This document shows, piece by piece, positions 1 to 6,112 of a stretch of 11,348 bases of DNA (within the stretch, counting starts at the first letter, position 1; every line of letters starts with the position of its first letter). The notes under the pieces were generated by a model, which saw only the letters and a list, made by a program, of their open reading frames with translations, was not told the origin of the DNA and did not search any database. The translations under genes and the position numbers were made by a program. Source of the DNA: JBOGGX01 sp050744245 (GTDB taxonomy: Bacteria > Actinomycetota > Acidimicrobiia > Acidimicrobiales > JBOGGX01). Location of the stretch: positions 1-11,348 of the forward strand of contig JBOGGX010000063.1 of the NCBI GenBank assembly GCA_050744245.1. Direction: 5' to 3'.

Positions 1-237
1 ACATGGGATCATGTAAGCGATGGCCCGGGCGTCCACCATGCGGTCCCTCGCTTCGAGTTCGCCGTGGGCCCGGTATGCCGACTCAATCGCGATCTCGACG
101 TGTGTGCCGCTTGCGGTGTTCGCGATCGCGAGTGCACCGAATCGGCGTTGTTCCGACGTCGGAGCAACGCCGATTGTTCCGACTTCGTGATAGTTCCGAC
201 CTGAGCTGGGGTTGGCCCGCTTTGACCGACAGGTTGG
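1..237 (-). CDS. Unrecognised protein fragment running off the left edge, no start codon
   Basis: On the minus strand a frame is open from the window edge to an in-frame TAA at 238-240. Residues read from about 130 down to 1 look protein-like (ALAIANTASGTHVEIAIESA, then a segment with AYRAHGELEARDRMVDAR), with mostly G or C in third positions and a normal amino-acid mix. The competing frames here are arginine-rich and implausible. No ATG, GTG or TTG lies in frame between the upstream stop and this segment, so the start has been lost, or the true start was frameshifted or replaced. The 36-bp palindrome at 140-175 lies inside the open frame. I do not recognise the family. It may be a remnant whose 3' part lies outside the window. 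Confidence 0.3.
140..175. repeat. 36-bp near-perfect palindrome
   Basis: The left arm AATCGGCGTTGTTCCGAC (140-157) is followed directly by its reverse complement (158-175) with one mismatch in 18 (T151 against G164, which would be a G-U pair in RNA). There is no spacer. No T-tract follows, so it is not a standard terminator. It could be a recombinase or regulator site, or the end of a lost mobile element. Confidence 0.6.
150..200. repeat. Cluster of GTTCCGAC octamers
   Basis: GTTCCGAC occurs in direct orientation at 150-157, 176-183 and 193-200. An inverted near-copy, GTCGGAGC, lies at 158-165 and forms the core of the palindrome. Four related octamers in about 50 bp is more than expected by chance, but no protein in the window is an obvious partner. 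Confidence 0.45.
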
Positions 238-296
238 TTATGCGGCGTCCACTTTGGACGATGCGAGGTGATCGCGCGTCGAGCCGGTCGGTGGGC

Positions 297-922
297 CTGG
301 ACGGCGTAGGAATCGCGGTGCAGGAGGGCCGGCGGGACGTCGGATGTGAGGTCGAGCCAGGCGAAGAGGACCACGTCGAACGGAAGAGGCAACGTGTGTT
401 CGACCAGGAGGTGCTGGGCGGCGAGCACCTGGTCCTGGGGGATGACGGTGACGTCCATTTCCAGGTCGAGCGATCGGCGAAACTGCTCGGCCAGGTACCG
501 GACCGGACCTTCAAGGTCGAAGGTGGCCGCCAGCCTGAGCGGACGGTCGAAGCCGGTCTCGCGCGACGGCGATCCGGCCGTGCCCGGGTCGCGCGGGTAT
601 GGGCGCTGGCCGTCGGGTCGCCCCGCGAGTACCCAACACGGGCCCGTCCGGCTCGGGGAACCGCAGCTGCAGCGTGTGCGAGTCGAGCACGTCGACCTCA
701 GACTCGGCGAAGTTCAGGCAGATGCCCGGAGGATGGGCGTCCCCCACCGTTGAACCTCATCGAAGGCCCGCACGAAGCTCTCCGCCGCGCACTCCTCGCC
801 ATCCTGGAAACGGGCCCCCTTGCGCATGCGGATCTCGATGGTCGCATCGTCGACCCAGCGCGACTCCTCCAACCCGGCACCGACGACGTGGCCCACTCGT
901 CGGTTCGGACCGGCTCCTCCAT
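297..922 (-). pseudogene. Peptide-type ABC transporter substrate-binding protein (SBP_bac_5), degenerate remnant
   Basis: Three minus-strand frames carry successive pieces of a family 5 extracellular solute-binding protein. The first (about 860-745) reads WVDDATIEIRMRKGARFQDG, the characteristic 'W..D..TIE.RLRKG..F.DG' block near the N-terminus. The second (about 745-610) contains HPPGICLNFAESEVDVLDSH and LRFPEPDG. The third (about 600-297) contains PLRLAATFDLEGPVRYLAEQ, then DVTVIPQDQVLAAQ and LPLPFDVVLFAWLDLTSDVP. The frame changes near 745 and near 605. The signal peptide, the extreme N-terminus and the C-terminal half are absent. An intact protein would be about 500 residues and would bind peptides outside the membrane for an ABC importer. 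No permease or ATPase genes are nearby, so this is a lone decayed copy. The family call is firm; the ligand is unknown. Confidence 0.7.
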
Positions 923-949
923 GGTGTTCCACGTGATGTCGAGCCAGTT

Positions 950-1323
950 TCAGAGGGCGGCCGCTCTCCGTGCGGCCTCGAAGGGTGCGCGGTCGAACAC
1001 GAAGGTGCTGTGGGTGATCTTGCCGTCCTTGACGGTGACGCACTCGGCGCCGGGTGCGCTCTTGACCGGGACGGTTTCGGTGTCGTACATGACCACCGCG
1101 GTCTCGTCGTCACCAAAGGCGGCGAACAGATGCGTACCAGTGAGGATCTCCACGAAGGGGGCCATGAAGCGCGGTACGCGGCTGCGCCCTCGATGCGACC
1201 GGCGGGGGCGTCGCACACAATGTCCTCGGCGATGCAGGTCATGGCTCGATCGACGTCCTTGCTGGTCCAGGCCCGGTGGTAGGCCAGGGCCGTTTGCAGG
1301 GCCGGGCTCGGGTTCTCGGTCAC
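950..1323 (-). pseudogene. SnoaL/NTF2-like protein with one-base frameshift
   Basis: The start is the GTG at 1323 (VTENPSPALQTALAYHRAWT), preceded by GAGAGGAA at a good ribosome-binding distance. The first 50 or so residues (through DVDRAMTCIAEDIVCDAPAG and IEGAAAYR) give the typical start of a nuclear transport factor 2 / SnoaL cone fold. The frame then changes near 1165-1170, and the rest (FMAPFVEILTGTHLFAAFGD, DETAVVMYDTETVPVKSAPG, then VFDRAPFEAARRAAAL) continues to a TGA at 950-952. Restoring one missing base (GCGC-TTC to GCGCGTTC) gives AYRAFMAP and an uninterrupted protein of about 123 residues. Such proteins are small polyketide-cyclase/isomerase-like folds or ligand-binding domains. 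It lies divergent from an ECF sigma factor that carries its own SnoaL tail. It may be a functional gene with a sequencing error. Confidence 0.75.
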
Positions 1324-1364
1324 GGCGGTTCCTCTCCCTTGTTGGCTTCGATGGACGGTCGCGG

Positions 1365-1387
1365 TGGTGTCGGTGGTTGAGACACCA
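1365..1387. promoter_or_regulatory. Inverted repeat in a divergent intergenic region, possible operator
   Basis: TGGTGTC (1365-1371) and GACACCA (1381-1387) form perfect 7-bp arms around a 9-nt spacer. The repeat lies between the divergent starts of the NTF2-like gene (1323) and the ECF sigma gene (1484), where a shared operator would sit. No binding protein can be named. Confidence 0.35.
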
Positions 1388-1483
1388 AACCACGCGAAAA
1401 CGGAACGGTTGGTCAGATCCGACGCGACCGGTGCCATCCGGGCCAGTGGGGTGCGACCGCCGAGCGAACGCGAGGATGTGGCA

Positions 1484-2500
1484 GTGACCGAAGCGACATT
1501 GCACCGCGCCCGGGCGGGCGACGAGAGGGCGTTCCGCCAGCTCACCGAACCCCACCGGCCGGAGCTGCAGGTCCACTGCTACCGGATGCTCGGCTCGATC
1601 CACGACGCCGAGGACATGGTCCAAGAAACACTGTTGGCCGCCTGGCGAGGACTCGAACGCTTCGAGGAACGGGCCTCGCTCCGCGCGTGGCTTTACCGGA
1701 TCGCAACCAACCGCTGCCTCAACGCCCGTCGCGACCGCCGTCGCCGGCCCCGCCCCGCGCTTGCCGACCCCCAGTTTGAGCCGCCCGAACCCACCCACTG
1801 GGCCGAGCCGCTCCCGCTCGATCCCTACCCCGACGCGCTGCTCGGTGAGCTGGCGGACACCGCACCCGGGCCCGAAGCCCGTCATGACACCAGGGAGACG
1901 ATCGAACTGGCGTTCATCGCCGGACTCCAGCACCTCCCGCCCCGCCAGCGGGCCGTGCTCGTCCTCCGGGACGTGCTCGGCTTCCGCGCTCGAGACGTCG
2001 CCGCCATGCTCCACGACAGCGAGGCGTCGGTCAAGGGCGCCCTACAGCGCGCCCGAGCAAACCTTGACGACCGCCACCCACCCCGCGACCGCGACCGTGC
2101 TCCACCACCACGCTCGACGGTCGAGCGCGCCGTAGCCGGCCGGTTCGCCGAGGCGTTCGCCAACGACGACATCGAGCACGTGGTCGCGCTGCTGACCGAC
2201 GACGCCCGGCTCGCCATGCCCCCGTGCCCCCACAGCTACCAGGGCCGCGCCGCGATCGGCGACTTCCTCGCCGCCAGCGCCGCTTGGCGCGGCGTCCGCC
2301 GCTACCAACTCGTCGCCACCCGCGCCAACACGCAGCCCGCCTTCGGCTGCTACCTCGAAGACCCCAACCCTCCGACCAGCCAGCCCGCCGGGCTGATCGT
2401 GCTCACCCTCGACGCCGACCGGCTCTCCACCATCACCAGGTTCATGGACACCAGCGTCTTCCCCCACTTCGGCCTTTCCCCGACACTGGACGTGACCTGA
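1484..2500 (+). CDS. ECF RNA polymerase sigma factor with C-terminal SnoaL-like domain (TIGR02960/SigG-like)
   Basis: This is an intact 338-residue alternative sigma factor. The chosen start is GTG 1484, which has GAGG 8 nt upstream; GTG 1478 is too close to that site. Region sigma2 spans about residues 5-75 and contains LTEPHRPELQVHCYRMLGSI followed by DAEDMVQETLLAAW and RAWLYRIATNRCLNARR. Region sigma4 spans about 138-195 (HLPPRQRAVLVLRDVLGF, then RDVAAMLHDSEASVKGALQR), with the helix-turn-helix that reads the -35 element. From about residue 211 to the end there is a SnoaL-like domain (VAGRFAEAFANDDIEHVVAL, later CYLEDPNPP and LSTITRFMDTSVFPHF). This order matches the actinobacterial TIGR02960 group that includes mycobacterial SigG. 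No zinc-finger anti-sigma gene adjoins it; in SnoaL-tailed ECFs the tail itself is thought to modulate activity. Its targets are unknown. Confidence 0.9.
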   Translation: MTEATLHRARAGDERAFRQLTEPHRPELQVHCYRMLGSIHDAEDMVQETLLAAWRGLERFEERASLRAWLYRIATNRCLNARRDRRRRPRPALADPQFEPPEPTHWAEPLPLDPYPDALLGELADTAPGPEARHDTRETIELAFIAGLQHLPPRQRAVLVLRDVLGFRARDVAAMLHDSEASVKGALQRARANLDDRHPPRDRDRAPPPRSTVERAVAGRFAEAFANDDIEHVVALLTDDARLAMPPCPHSYQGRAAIGDFLAASAAWRGVRRYQLVATRANTQPAFGCYLEDPNPPTSQPAGLIVLTLDADRLSTITRFMDTSVFPHFGLSPTLDVT

Positions 2501-2561
2501 ACGACCCGCCCGCGGCAACGTGCTCACCACCTGAACACCTTGTTGGTCCACACTGTGGTGC

Positions 2562-3095
2562 GTGCGGGCGGATCGGTGGCCGCAGCCGGGGCGGGGCGGC
2601 GGGTGGTCGTTGGTCGGCGGCGACCGAACCGACCTCGGCGGGCTGACCGCCGCCGAGGCCCAGGCATTGTTCGTGCTGGTCGGCCCGGCGGCATCGATCG
2701 CCACGGAGGCGAGGTCGGCCCTCCGCAAGCTCGTGCGGGCCCTCCCAGTCCCGTTTCGGGCCGAGGCCGACGCCGCGGCCCGTGCCGTCGTGATCGACCC
2801 GACGCGTTGGGGCGAACCCGGCCGGGCCCGGCCCGCCTCGAAGGCAACCATCGGGTCGACGCCGTCCGAGCCCATCTGCTCGACAAGGCTCACGGGCATC
2901 AAGAAGCATGTGGTGGTCCTCGAGGGGGCGGGTCTGGTCACCACCGCGAAGGTGGGAAGGGTGCGGCACTGCCGGCTGGGCCCTCGCCGGTTGGAGGAGG
3001 AGCCCGCGTGGATCACCCGACACCAGCAACTCCTCGAAGCCCGCTTCGACCGGCTCGGCGAGTACCTCGAGCGCACGAAAGGAAGCCAGCCATGA
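2562..3095 (+). CDS. Chimeric regulator: WYL/YafY-family fragment fused in frame to C-terminal half of an ArsR-type repressor
   Basis: The 177-residue open frame joins two unrelated regulator pieces. Residues about 9-86 (PGRGGGWSLVGGDRTDLGGL, EAQALFVLVGPAAS, ALRKLVRALPVPFRAEA, VVIDPTRWGEP) match the stretch that follows the helix-turn-helix in YafY/WYL regulators. Both the helix-turn-helix before it and the WYL domain after it are missing. From about residue 94 it reads as an ArsR winged helix lacking its first helices: RLTGIKKHVVVLEGAGLVTT (recognition helix and wing), VGRVRHCRLGPRRLEEE and WITRHQQLLEARFDRLGEYL. The stop overlaps the SRPBCC start (ATGA at 3092-3095), the usual ArsR-SRPBCC arrangement, so the ArsR part is the native partner. 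GTG 2562 is only the track start; I see no convincing ribosome-binding site. It is probably a deletion product and may not bind DNA. Confidence 0.65.
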   Translation: MRADRWPQPGRGGGWSLVGGDRTDLGGLTAAEAQALFVLVGPAASIATEARSALRKLVRALPVPFRAEADAAARAVVIDPTRWGEPGRARPASKATIGSTPSEPICSTRLTGIKKHVVVLEGAGLVTTAKVGRVRHCRLGPRRLEEEPAWITRHQQLLEARFDRLGEYLERTKGSQP

Positions 3096-3580
3096 GCACC
3101 CCCGTGAACGAGCGGGCCGGTTCCGACGTCACCACCTCCACCGATCGCGAGATCCGCGTCGAGCGCGTCTTCGACGCGCCGGTCGAGCGCGTCTGGCGGG
3201 CGTTCAGCGACCCGGCCCAGGTGGCGCAGTGGTGGGGGCGCGGCAACCGGCTCGTGGTCGAGCATATGGAGGTCGAGCGCGGCGGCCGATGGCGCTACGT
3301 CGAGCACGCGCCGGACGGCGTTCACGAGTTCGAGGGCCGCAACCGGGAAGTGACCCCGAGCGAGAGCCTGGTGCAGACCTTCAAATGGGGCGGCCTGCCG
3401 GGCCACGTCTCGGTCGAGACCACGGAATTCGAGGACCTGGGCGACGGTCGCACCAAGGTCATCGCCACGTGGCTGTTCCAAACCAACGAAGATCGCAACG
3501 GCATGTCGGGCATGGAGCAGGGCCTCGAGCAGAGCTACGCCGCGCTCGACAGGCTCCTTCGCCAAGGAGGCTCGGCATGA
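3092..3580 (+). CDS. SRPBCC / AHSA1-type START-like domain protein
   Basis: This is an intact 162-residue protein. After a short polar N-terminus the AHSA1-like fold starts with IRVERVFDAPVERVWRAFSD, followed by the hallmark PAQVAQWWGRGN, RGGRWRYVEHAPDG, EFEGRNREVTPSESLVQTFK, VETTEFEDLGDGRTKVIATW and a C-terminal helix (MSGMEQGLEQSYAALDRLL). Such domains form a deep hydrophobic pocket for small molecules; the ligand is unknown. ATG 3092 overlaps the stop of the ArsR chimera and has AGGA upstream. Its own stop overlaps the next start (ATGA at 3577-3580). ArsR-SRPBCC pairs are common in actinobacteria, with the ArsR protein normally repressing the operon. That control may be lost here because the repressor is chimeric. 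Confidence 0.9.
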   Translation: MSTPVNERAGSDVTTSTDREIRVERVFDAPVERVWRAFSDPAQVAQWWGRGNRLVVEHMEVERGGRWRYVEHAPDGVHEFEGRNREVTPSESLVQTFKWGGLPGHVSVETTEFEDLGDGRTKVIATWLFQTNEDRNGMSGMEQGLEQSYAALDRLLRQGGSA

Positions 3581-4173
3581 ACGCGATCGCCGGTCGTCAC
3601 CGCAGGCGCGCCGACGCCTTCGAACGCAAGATCGCCGCGGTGGCGCCCGACCAGTGGTCCAACCCGTCGCCGTGCGAGGAATGGACGGCCCGACATGTGG
3701 TCGACCACATCGTCGCCATGCACGGCATCATGCTTCGTCCCCTGGGCAGAGGGCTCAGCCCTCGCGCCGTCGGTGCACGACGACCCGCTGGCTGCGTTCA
3801 AGGCGGCCCGGGCCGACGTCGAGGCCGTGCTCGTCGACCCGGAGCTGGCCGGCGCGGGGTGCGAGACCCCGAACGGTCCCATGAGGGTCGAGCAGCAGAT
3901 CGACGAGGTCGTCAGCGACGACATGCCCCTGCACGGGTGGGACCTCCTCGGGCCACCGGGCAGGACGACACGATCGAGCCGGACGACGTCGAACGGCCGT
4001 GGTCGATCTCCGCCGCCGTCCCTCCCGAGGTGATGGAGAAGTACCGGACGCCTGGGGCGTTCGGGCCAGGCGTCGAGGTGTACAGGCCCGAGGTCAAGGT
4101 GCCGCAGGACGCCCCGCTACAGGACCGGCTCCTCGGGCTCATCGGACGTGACCCGAACTGGACGCCGTCCTAA
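3577..4173 (+). pseudogene. TIGR03086/DinB-like metal-binding protein with two compensating frameshifts
   Basis: The start is ATG 3577, overlapping the SRPBCC stop, with AAGGAGG 6 nt upstream. The first part (RRRADAFERKIAAVAPDQWS, NPSPCEEWTARHVVDHIVAM, HGIMLRPLGR) is the start of a DinB/maleylpyruvate-isomerase-like four-helix protein. The middle continues in the +1 frame (PSVHDDPLAAFKAARADVEA, VLVDPELAGAG, RVEQQIDEVVSDDMPLHGWD). The end returns to the first frame (ATGQDDTIEPDDVERPWSIS through PQDAPLQDRLLGLIGRDPNW) and stops at TAA 4171-4173. One extra base near 3760 and one missing base near 3945 explain everything, giving about 198 residues. His residues in VVDHIVAMH and MPLHGWDL fit the family metal site. 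The protein follows its ArsR and SRPBCC neighbours as a third operon member. The near-perfect restored sequence suggests recent mutation or sequencing error. Its substrate is unknown. Confidence 0.75.
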
Positions 4174-4177
4174 GGGA

Positions 4178-4772
4178 TCAGTTGGCGATGCCGATGGTCT
4201 GCTTGATCGTGGCCGGCGCCTCCAGCGAATGCAGCATGAAGTGGGCCACGTCGGCGCGGCCGATGAGGAAGCCGCGCCGCCGGTTCTGACCGTACGCCGT
4301 CCGGTACATGCCGGTCATGGGCCTGTCGGTCAACCGGGGCGGGCGGACGAGGGTCCAATCCAGCCCGCTCTCCCGAACGACGTCCTCCATCAGCGCCAGA
4401 TCGGCGTAGTGCTTGCGGCGCGAACTTCGTCAGCGGAACGGCCACGTGGCGCATGACGAACCCGTCGCCCGGGTCGTGTTTCGGCGGTTTCGGATGTCCT
4501 GGGGACGGAACGGTCGAGATCGGCGCGGCGCTGACCACGACGAGGCGTCGGGTGCCGGTGGTTTGCATCGCCTCGACGATCACCTTGGTGCCGTGGGCGG
4601 CGACGCCGGCGTCGGCGGCCGAGCGGGGACCGAGGCCGGAGAGCACCGCGTCGGCTCGGTCGACCGCGCCCTCGAGCGTCTCCACGCTCGCGACCGCCAG
4701 GTCGGCGATGACGACCCTGACCTCGCCCGTCGACAGCTTGTTCGGGTTGCGGACGACGACGGTGAGCTTCAT
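4178..4772 (-). pseudogene. NAD(P)H-binding SDR-like oxidoreductase, Rossmann glycine loop deleted and frameshifted
   Basis: The start ATG 4772 is supported by GGAG 6 nt upstream. The protein opens MKLTV and jumps straight to VVRNPNKLSTGEVRVVIADL. About 25 residues normally between these, containing the GATGxxG dinucleotide loop and first helix, are missing. It continues as an atypical SDR of the NmrA/NAD(P)-binding type: LEGAVDRADAVLSGLGPRSA, VIVEAMQTTGTRRLVVVSAA, DGFVMRHVAVPLTKFA. Near 4412-4420 the frame shifts (one extra C would explain it). The end, containing KHYADLALMEDVVRESGLDW, TLVRPPRLTDRPMTGMYRTA and GFLIGRADVAHFMLHSLEAP, stops at TGA 4178-4180. It converges on the DinB-like gene with a 4-nt gap. 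An ECF41-type promoter faces it. Without the cofactor loop it should not bind NAD(P)H. Confidence 0.75.
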
Positions 4773-4817
4773 CTCTGACTCCGATCTCGTGCGTCTCCTG
4801 AGGTGTGCCCCATGAAC

Positions 4818-4844
4818 GACGCCCAACCGCACGGGAATGTGACA
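4818..4844 (-). promoter_or_regulatory. ECF41-type promoter facing the oxidoreductase gene
   Basis: Read on the minus strand, TGTCACA (4844-4838) is followed after exactly 16 nt by CGTC (4821-4818). This equals the ECF41 consensus TGTCACA-N16-CGTC. The predicted transcript would start near 4811 and reach the oxidoreductase ATG (4772) after a short leader carrying GGAG. Confidence 0.75.
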
Positions 4845-4856
4845 ACCGGACGCGGA

Positions 4857-4883
4857 TGTCACATCTCGGCCGGCTGGCTCGTC
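4857..4883 (+). promoter_or_regulatory. ECF41-type promoter facing the sigma factor gene (autoregulation)
   Basis: TGTCACA (4857-4863), a 16-nt spacer, then CGTC (4880-4883) reproduces the ECF41 consensus exactly. The -35 element lies 12 bp from that of the opposite promoter. The start point would fall just before the GGGAGG ribosome-binding site at 4903-4908, so the leader is very short. Confidence 0.8.
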
Positions 4884-4912
4884 CTTTCCTGCACCCGCCA
4901 TCGGGAGGCAGA

Positions 4913-5866
4913 GTGACCGTGACCACTGGAGCACCCATGCGTCCGCCCTTCAACCCAGACGAGCAGCCGGATCTCGACCGAGGGCTCGGCCGGGCCTGGC
5001 TCGACCATCGTCGTTCTGTGCTCGACATCGCCTTTCGCATGCTCGGCAGCATCAGCGGAGCCGAGGACGTCGTGCAGGAGGCCTTCACCCGCCTGCTCGA
5101 CGTCGATCTCGACGAGATCGACGATGTGCGGGGGTGGCTCGTCGTGGTAGTAAGCCGGCTGTGCCTCGATCAGCTCCGGTCCAGCCGCTGGCGCCGCCAG
5201 AGCCTGACCGGCGCCGTGCCCGAGCATCCGGGCGTCGCCCGCACCGACCAGGTGACGGGGGCAGACCCGGCGGATCGGATCACGCTCGACGACGAGGTGC
5301 ACATGGCCCTGCACGTGGTTCTGGCTCGGCTTACTCCAGCCGAGCGCACCGCGTTCGTCCTCCACCATGTGTTCAAGTTCTCCTTCGACGAGGTCGGCCA
5401 GATCGTTGGCCGGTCGCCCGCGGCCTGCCGCCAGTTGGCGGCGCGGGCCAGGCGCCGCATCGACACCGACATCGGCCCGGCCCGGTTCACCGTCGAGTCG
5501 GCCGAGCAGCGCCGCGTGACCGAGCGGTTCATCGCCGCCTGCTCCACCGGCGACGTGCAGAGTCTCATGGCCGTGCTCGATCCCGAGGTGGCCGGCCAGG
5601 CCGACCTCGGCGGCAAGATCGGGCTGCTCACGCCGGTCGTCGGCGCCGAGGCGGTCGCCCACGGGGCGATCCGGTTCCTCGGACCCGAGACCTCGACCAC
5701 GCTCCTGTCGCTACCGGCGGGCGACGACGCCAGGGTGGTCGCCCTGCGCCCCCGCGGCGTCTACGCCGTGGTCACCCTCACCGTGCACGGCGGCGTCGTC
5801 GACCACATCCACGTCGTCACCGACCCGGCCAAGCTGGCCGATCTGGCCGCCTCGCTGGACGCGTGA
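4913..5866 (+). CDS. sigI: ECF sigma factor of SigI/ECF41 type with SnoaL-like regulatory tail
   Basis: This is an intact protein of about 317 residues. GGGAGG (4903-4908) fits GTG 4913 (4 nt) or GTG 4919 (10 nt); ATG 4937 is too far. Sigma2 is at about residues 27-95 (RAWLDHRRSVLDIAFRMLGS, AEDVVQEAFTRLLDVDLDEI, DDVRGWLVVVVSRLCLDQL). Sigma4 is at about 131-183 (LARLTPAERTAFVLHHVFKF, DEVGQIVGRSPAACRQLAAR). A SnoaL-like tail runs from about 198 to the end and contains DLGGK at about 231-235, a variant of the DGGGK motif conserved in ECF41 tails. In ECF41 proteins the tail, not a separate anti-sigma factor, controls activity. The linker lacks the usual WLP motif, so it is a diverged member, best called SigI-like. 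Exact ECF41 promoters precede it and the divergent oxidoreductase. Its stop overlaps the next gene (GTGA). Confidence 0.88.
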   Translation: MTVTTGAPMRPPFNPDEQPDLDRGLGRAWLDHRRSVLDIAFRMLGSISGAEDVVQEAFTRLLDVDLDEIDDVRGWLVVVVSRLCLDQLRSSRWRRQSLTGAVPEHPGVARTDQVTGADPADRITLDDEVHMALHVVLARLTPAERTAFVLHHVFKFSFDEVGQIVGRSPAACRQLAARARRRIDTDIGPARFTVESAEQRRVTERFIAACSTGDVQSLMAVLDPEVAGQADLGGKIGLLTPVVGAEAVAHGAIRFLGPETSTTLLSLPAGDDARVVALRPRGVYAVVTLTVHGGVVDHIHVVTDPAKLADLAASLDA

Positions 5867-6027
5867 CCGCCATAGTCGCCCGCACGTTGCTGCTGCTCCT
5901 GGGCGTGGCCGTCGCCTTCGCCGGCTTCGGGCTCGTCGTCGCCTTCGGCGTCCTCGCGTTCATCGGGATGCCGCTGCTGATCGTCGGCCTCGGCGTCATC
6001 AGCGCCGCCACGGACGCCGATCGCTGA
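5863..6027 (+). CDS. Small membrane protein translationally coupled to the sigma factor
   Basis: The GTG at 5863 overlaps the sigma stop (GTGA, 5863-5866) and opens a 54-residue frame ending at TGA 6025-6027. Almost the whole chain is hydrophobic: TLLLLLGVAVAFAGFGLVVA, then FGVLAFIGMPLLIVGLGVIS, ending with a polar ATDADR. This suggests two glycine-rich transmembrane helices in a hairpin (about residues 7-27 and 29-47). I do not recognise a family. The stop/start overlap implies translation tied to the sigma factor, and a strong hairpin closes the unit just downstream. A role as membrane partner or sensor of the sigma factor is possible but is inference from position only. Confidence 0.65.
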   Translation: MTAIVARTLLLLLGVAVAFAGFGLVVAFGVLAFIGMPLLIVGLGVISAATDADR

Positions 6028-6039
6028 TTGCCATTCGAG

Positions 6040-6082
6040 GTTCTCGCGCTGCACCACCGTGGCGGTGGTCGAGCGCGAGAAC
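6040..6082. terminator. Strong GC-rich hairpin closing the sigma operon
   Basis: Left arm GTTCTCGCGCTGCACCACCG (6040-6059), loop TGG, right arm CGGTGGTCGAGCGCGAGAAC (6063-6082): 18 of 20 positions pair. It begins 13 nt after the stop of the small membrane gene and lies between convergent units, so it could act in both directions. There is no T-tract, which is common for actinobacterial terminators. Confidence 0.6.
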
Positions 6083-6112
6083 GAGGGTCTCGGCCCAGGT
6101 CACGATCACCCG

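Noticed and set aside
1401..1425. A GGAAC sequence upstream of the first ECF sigma gene as a possible -35 element
   Set aside because: At the expected 16-17 nt spacing no CGTT or similar -10 element follows (CGCG is found), so it cannot be told from chance.
3..1487. A 494-residue open frame on the plus strand
   Set aside because: It is Arg-rich with no recognisable motif, and runs antisense to clear pieces of a substrate-binding protein and an NTF2-like gene; it is a high-GC shadow frame.
2506..2571. Inverted arms CCGCCCGC and GCGGGCGG after the first sigma gene as a terminator
   Set aside because: The loop is about 50 nt and 8-bp GC arms are common in this sequence; no compact hairpin or T-tract is present.
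2042..3565. A 507-residue open frame on the minus strand
   Set aside because: It lies antisense to the sigma factor, the ArsR chimera and the intact SRPBCC gene, whose family motifs are unambiguous; its own composition is low-complexity.
4859..5662. Minus-strand frame opposite the SigI-type sigma gene
   Set aside because: It overlaps a well-supported sigma factor and its promoter and shows no family features.
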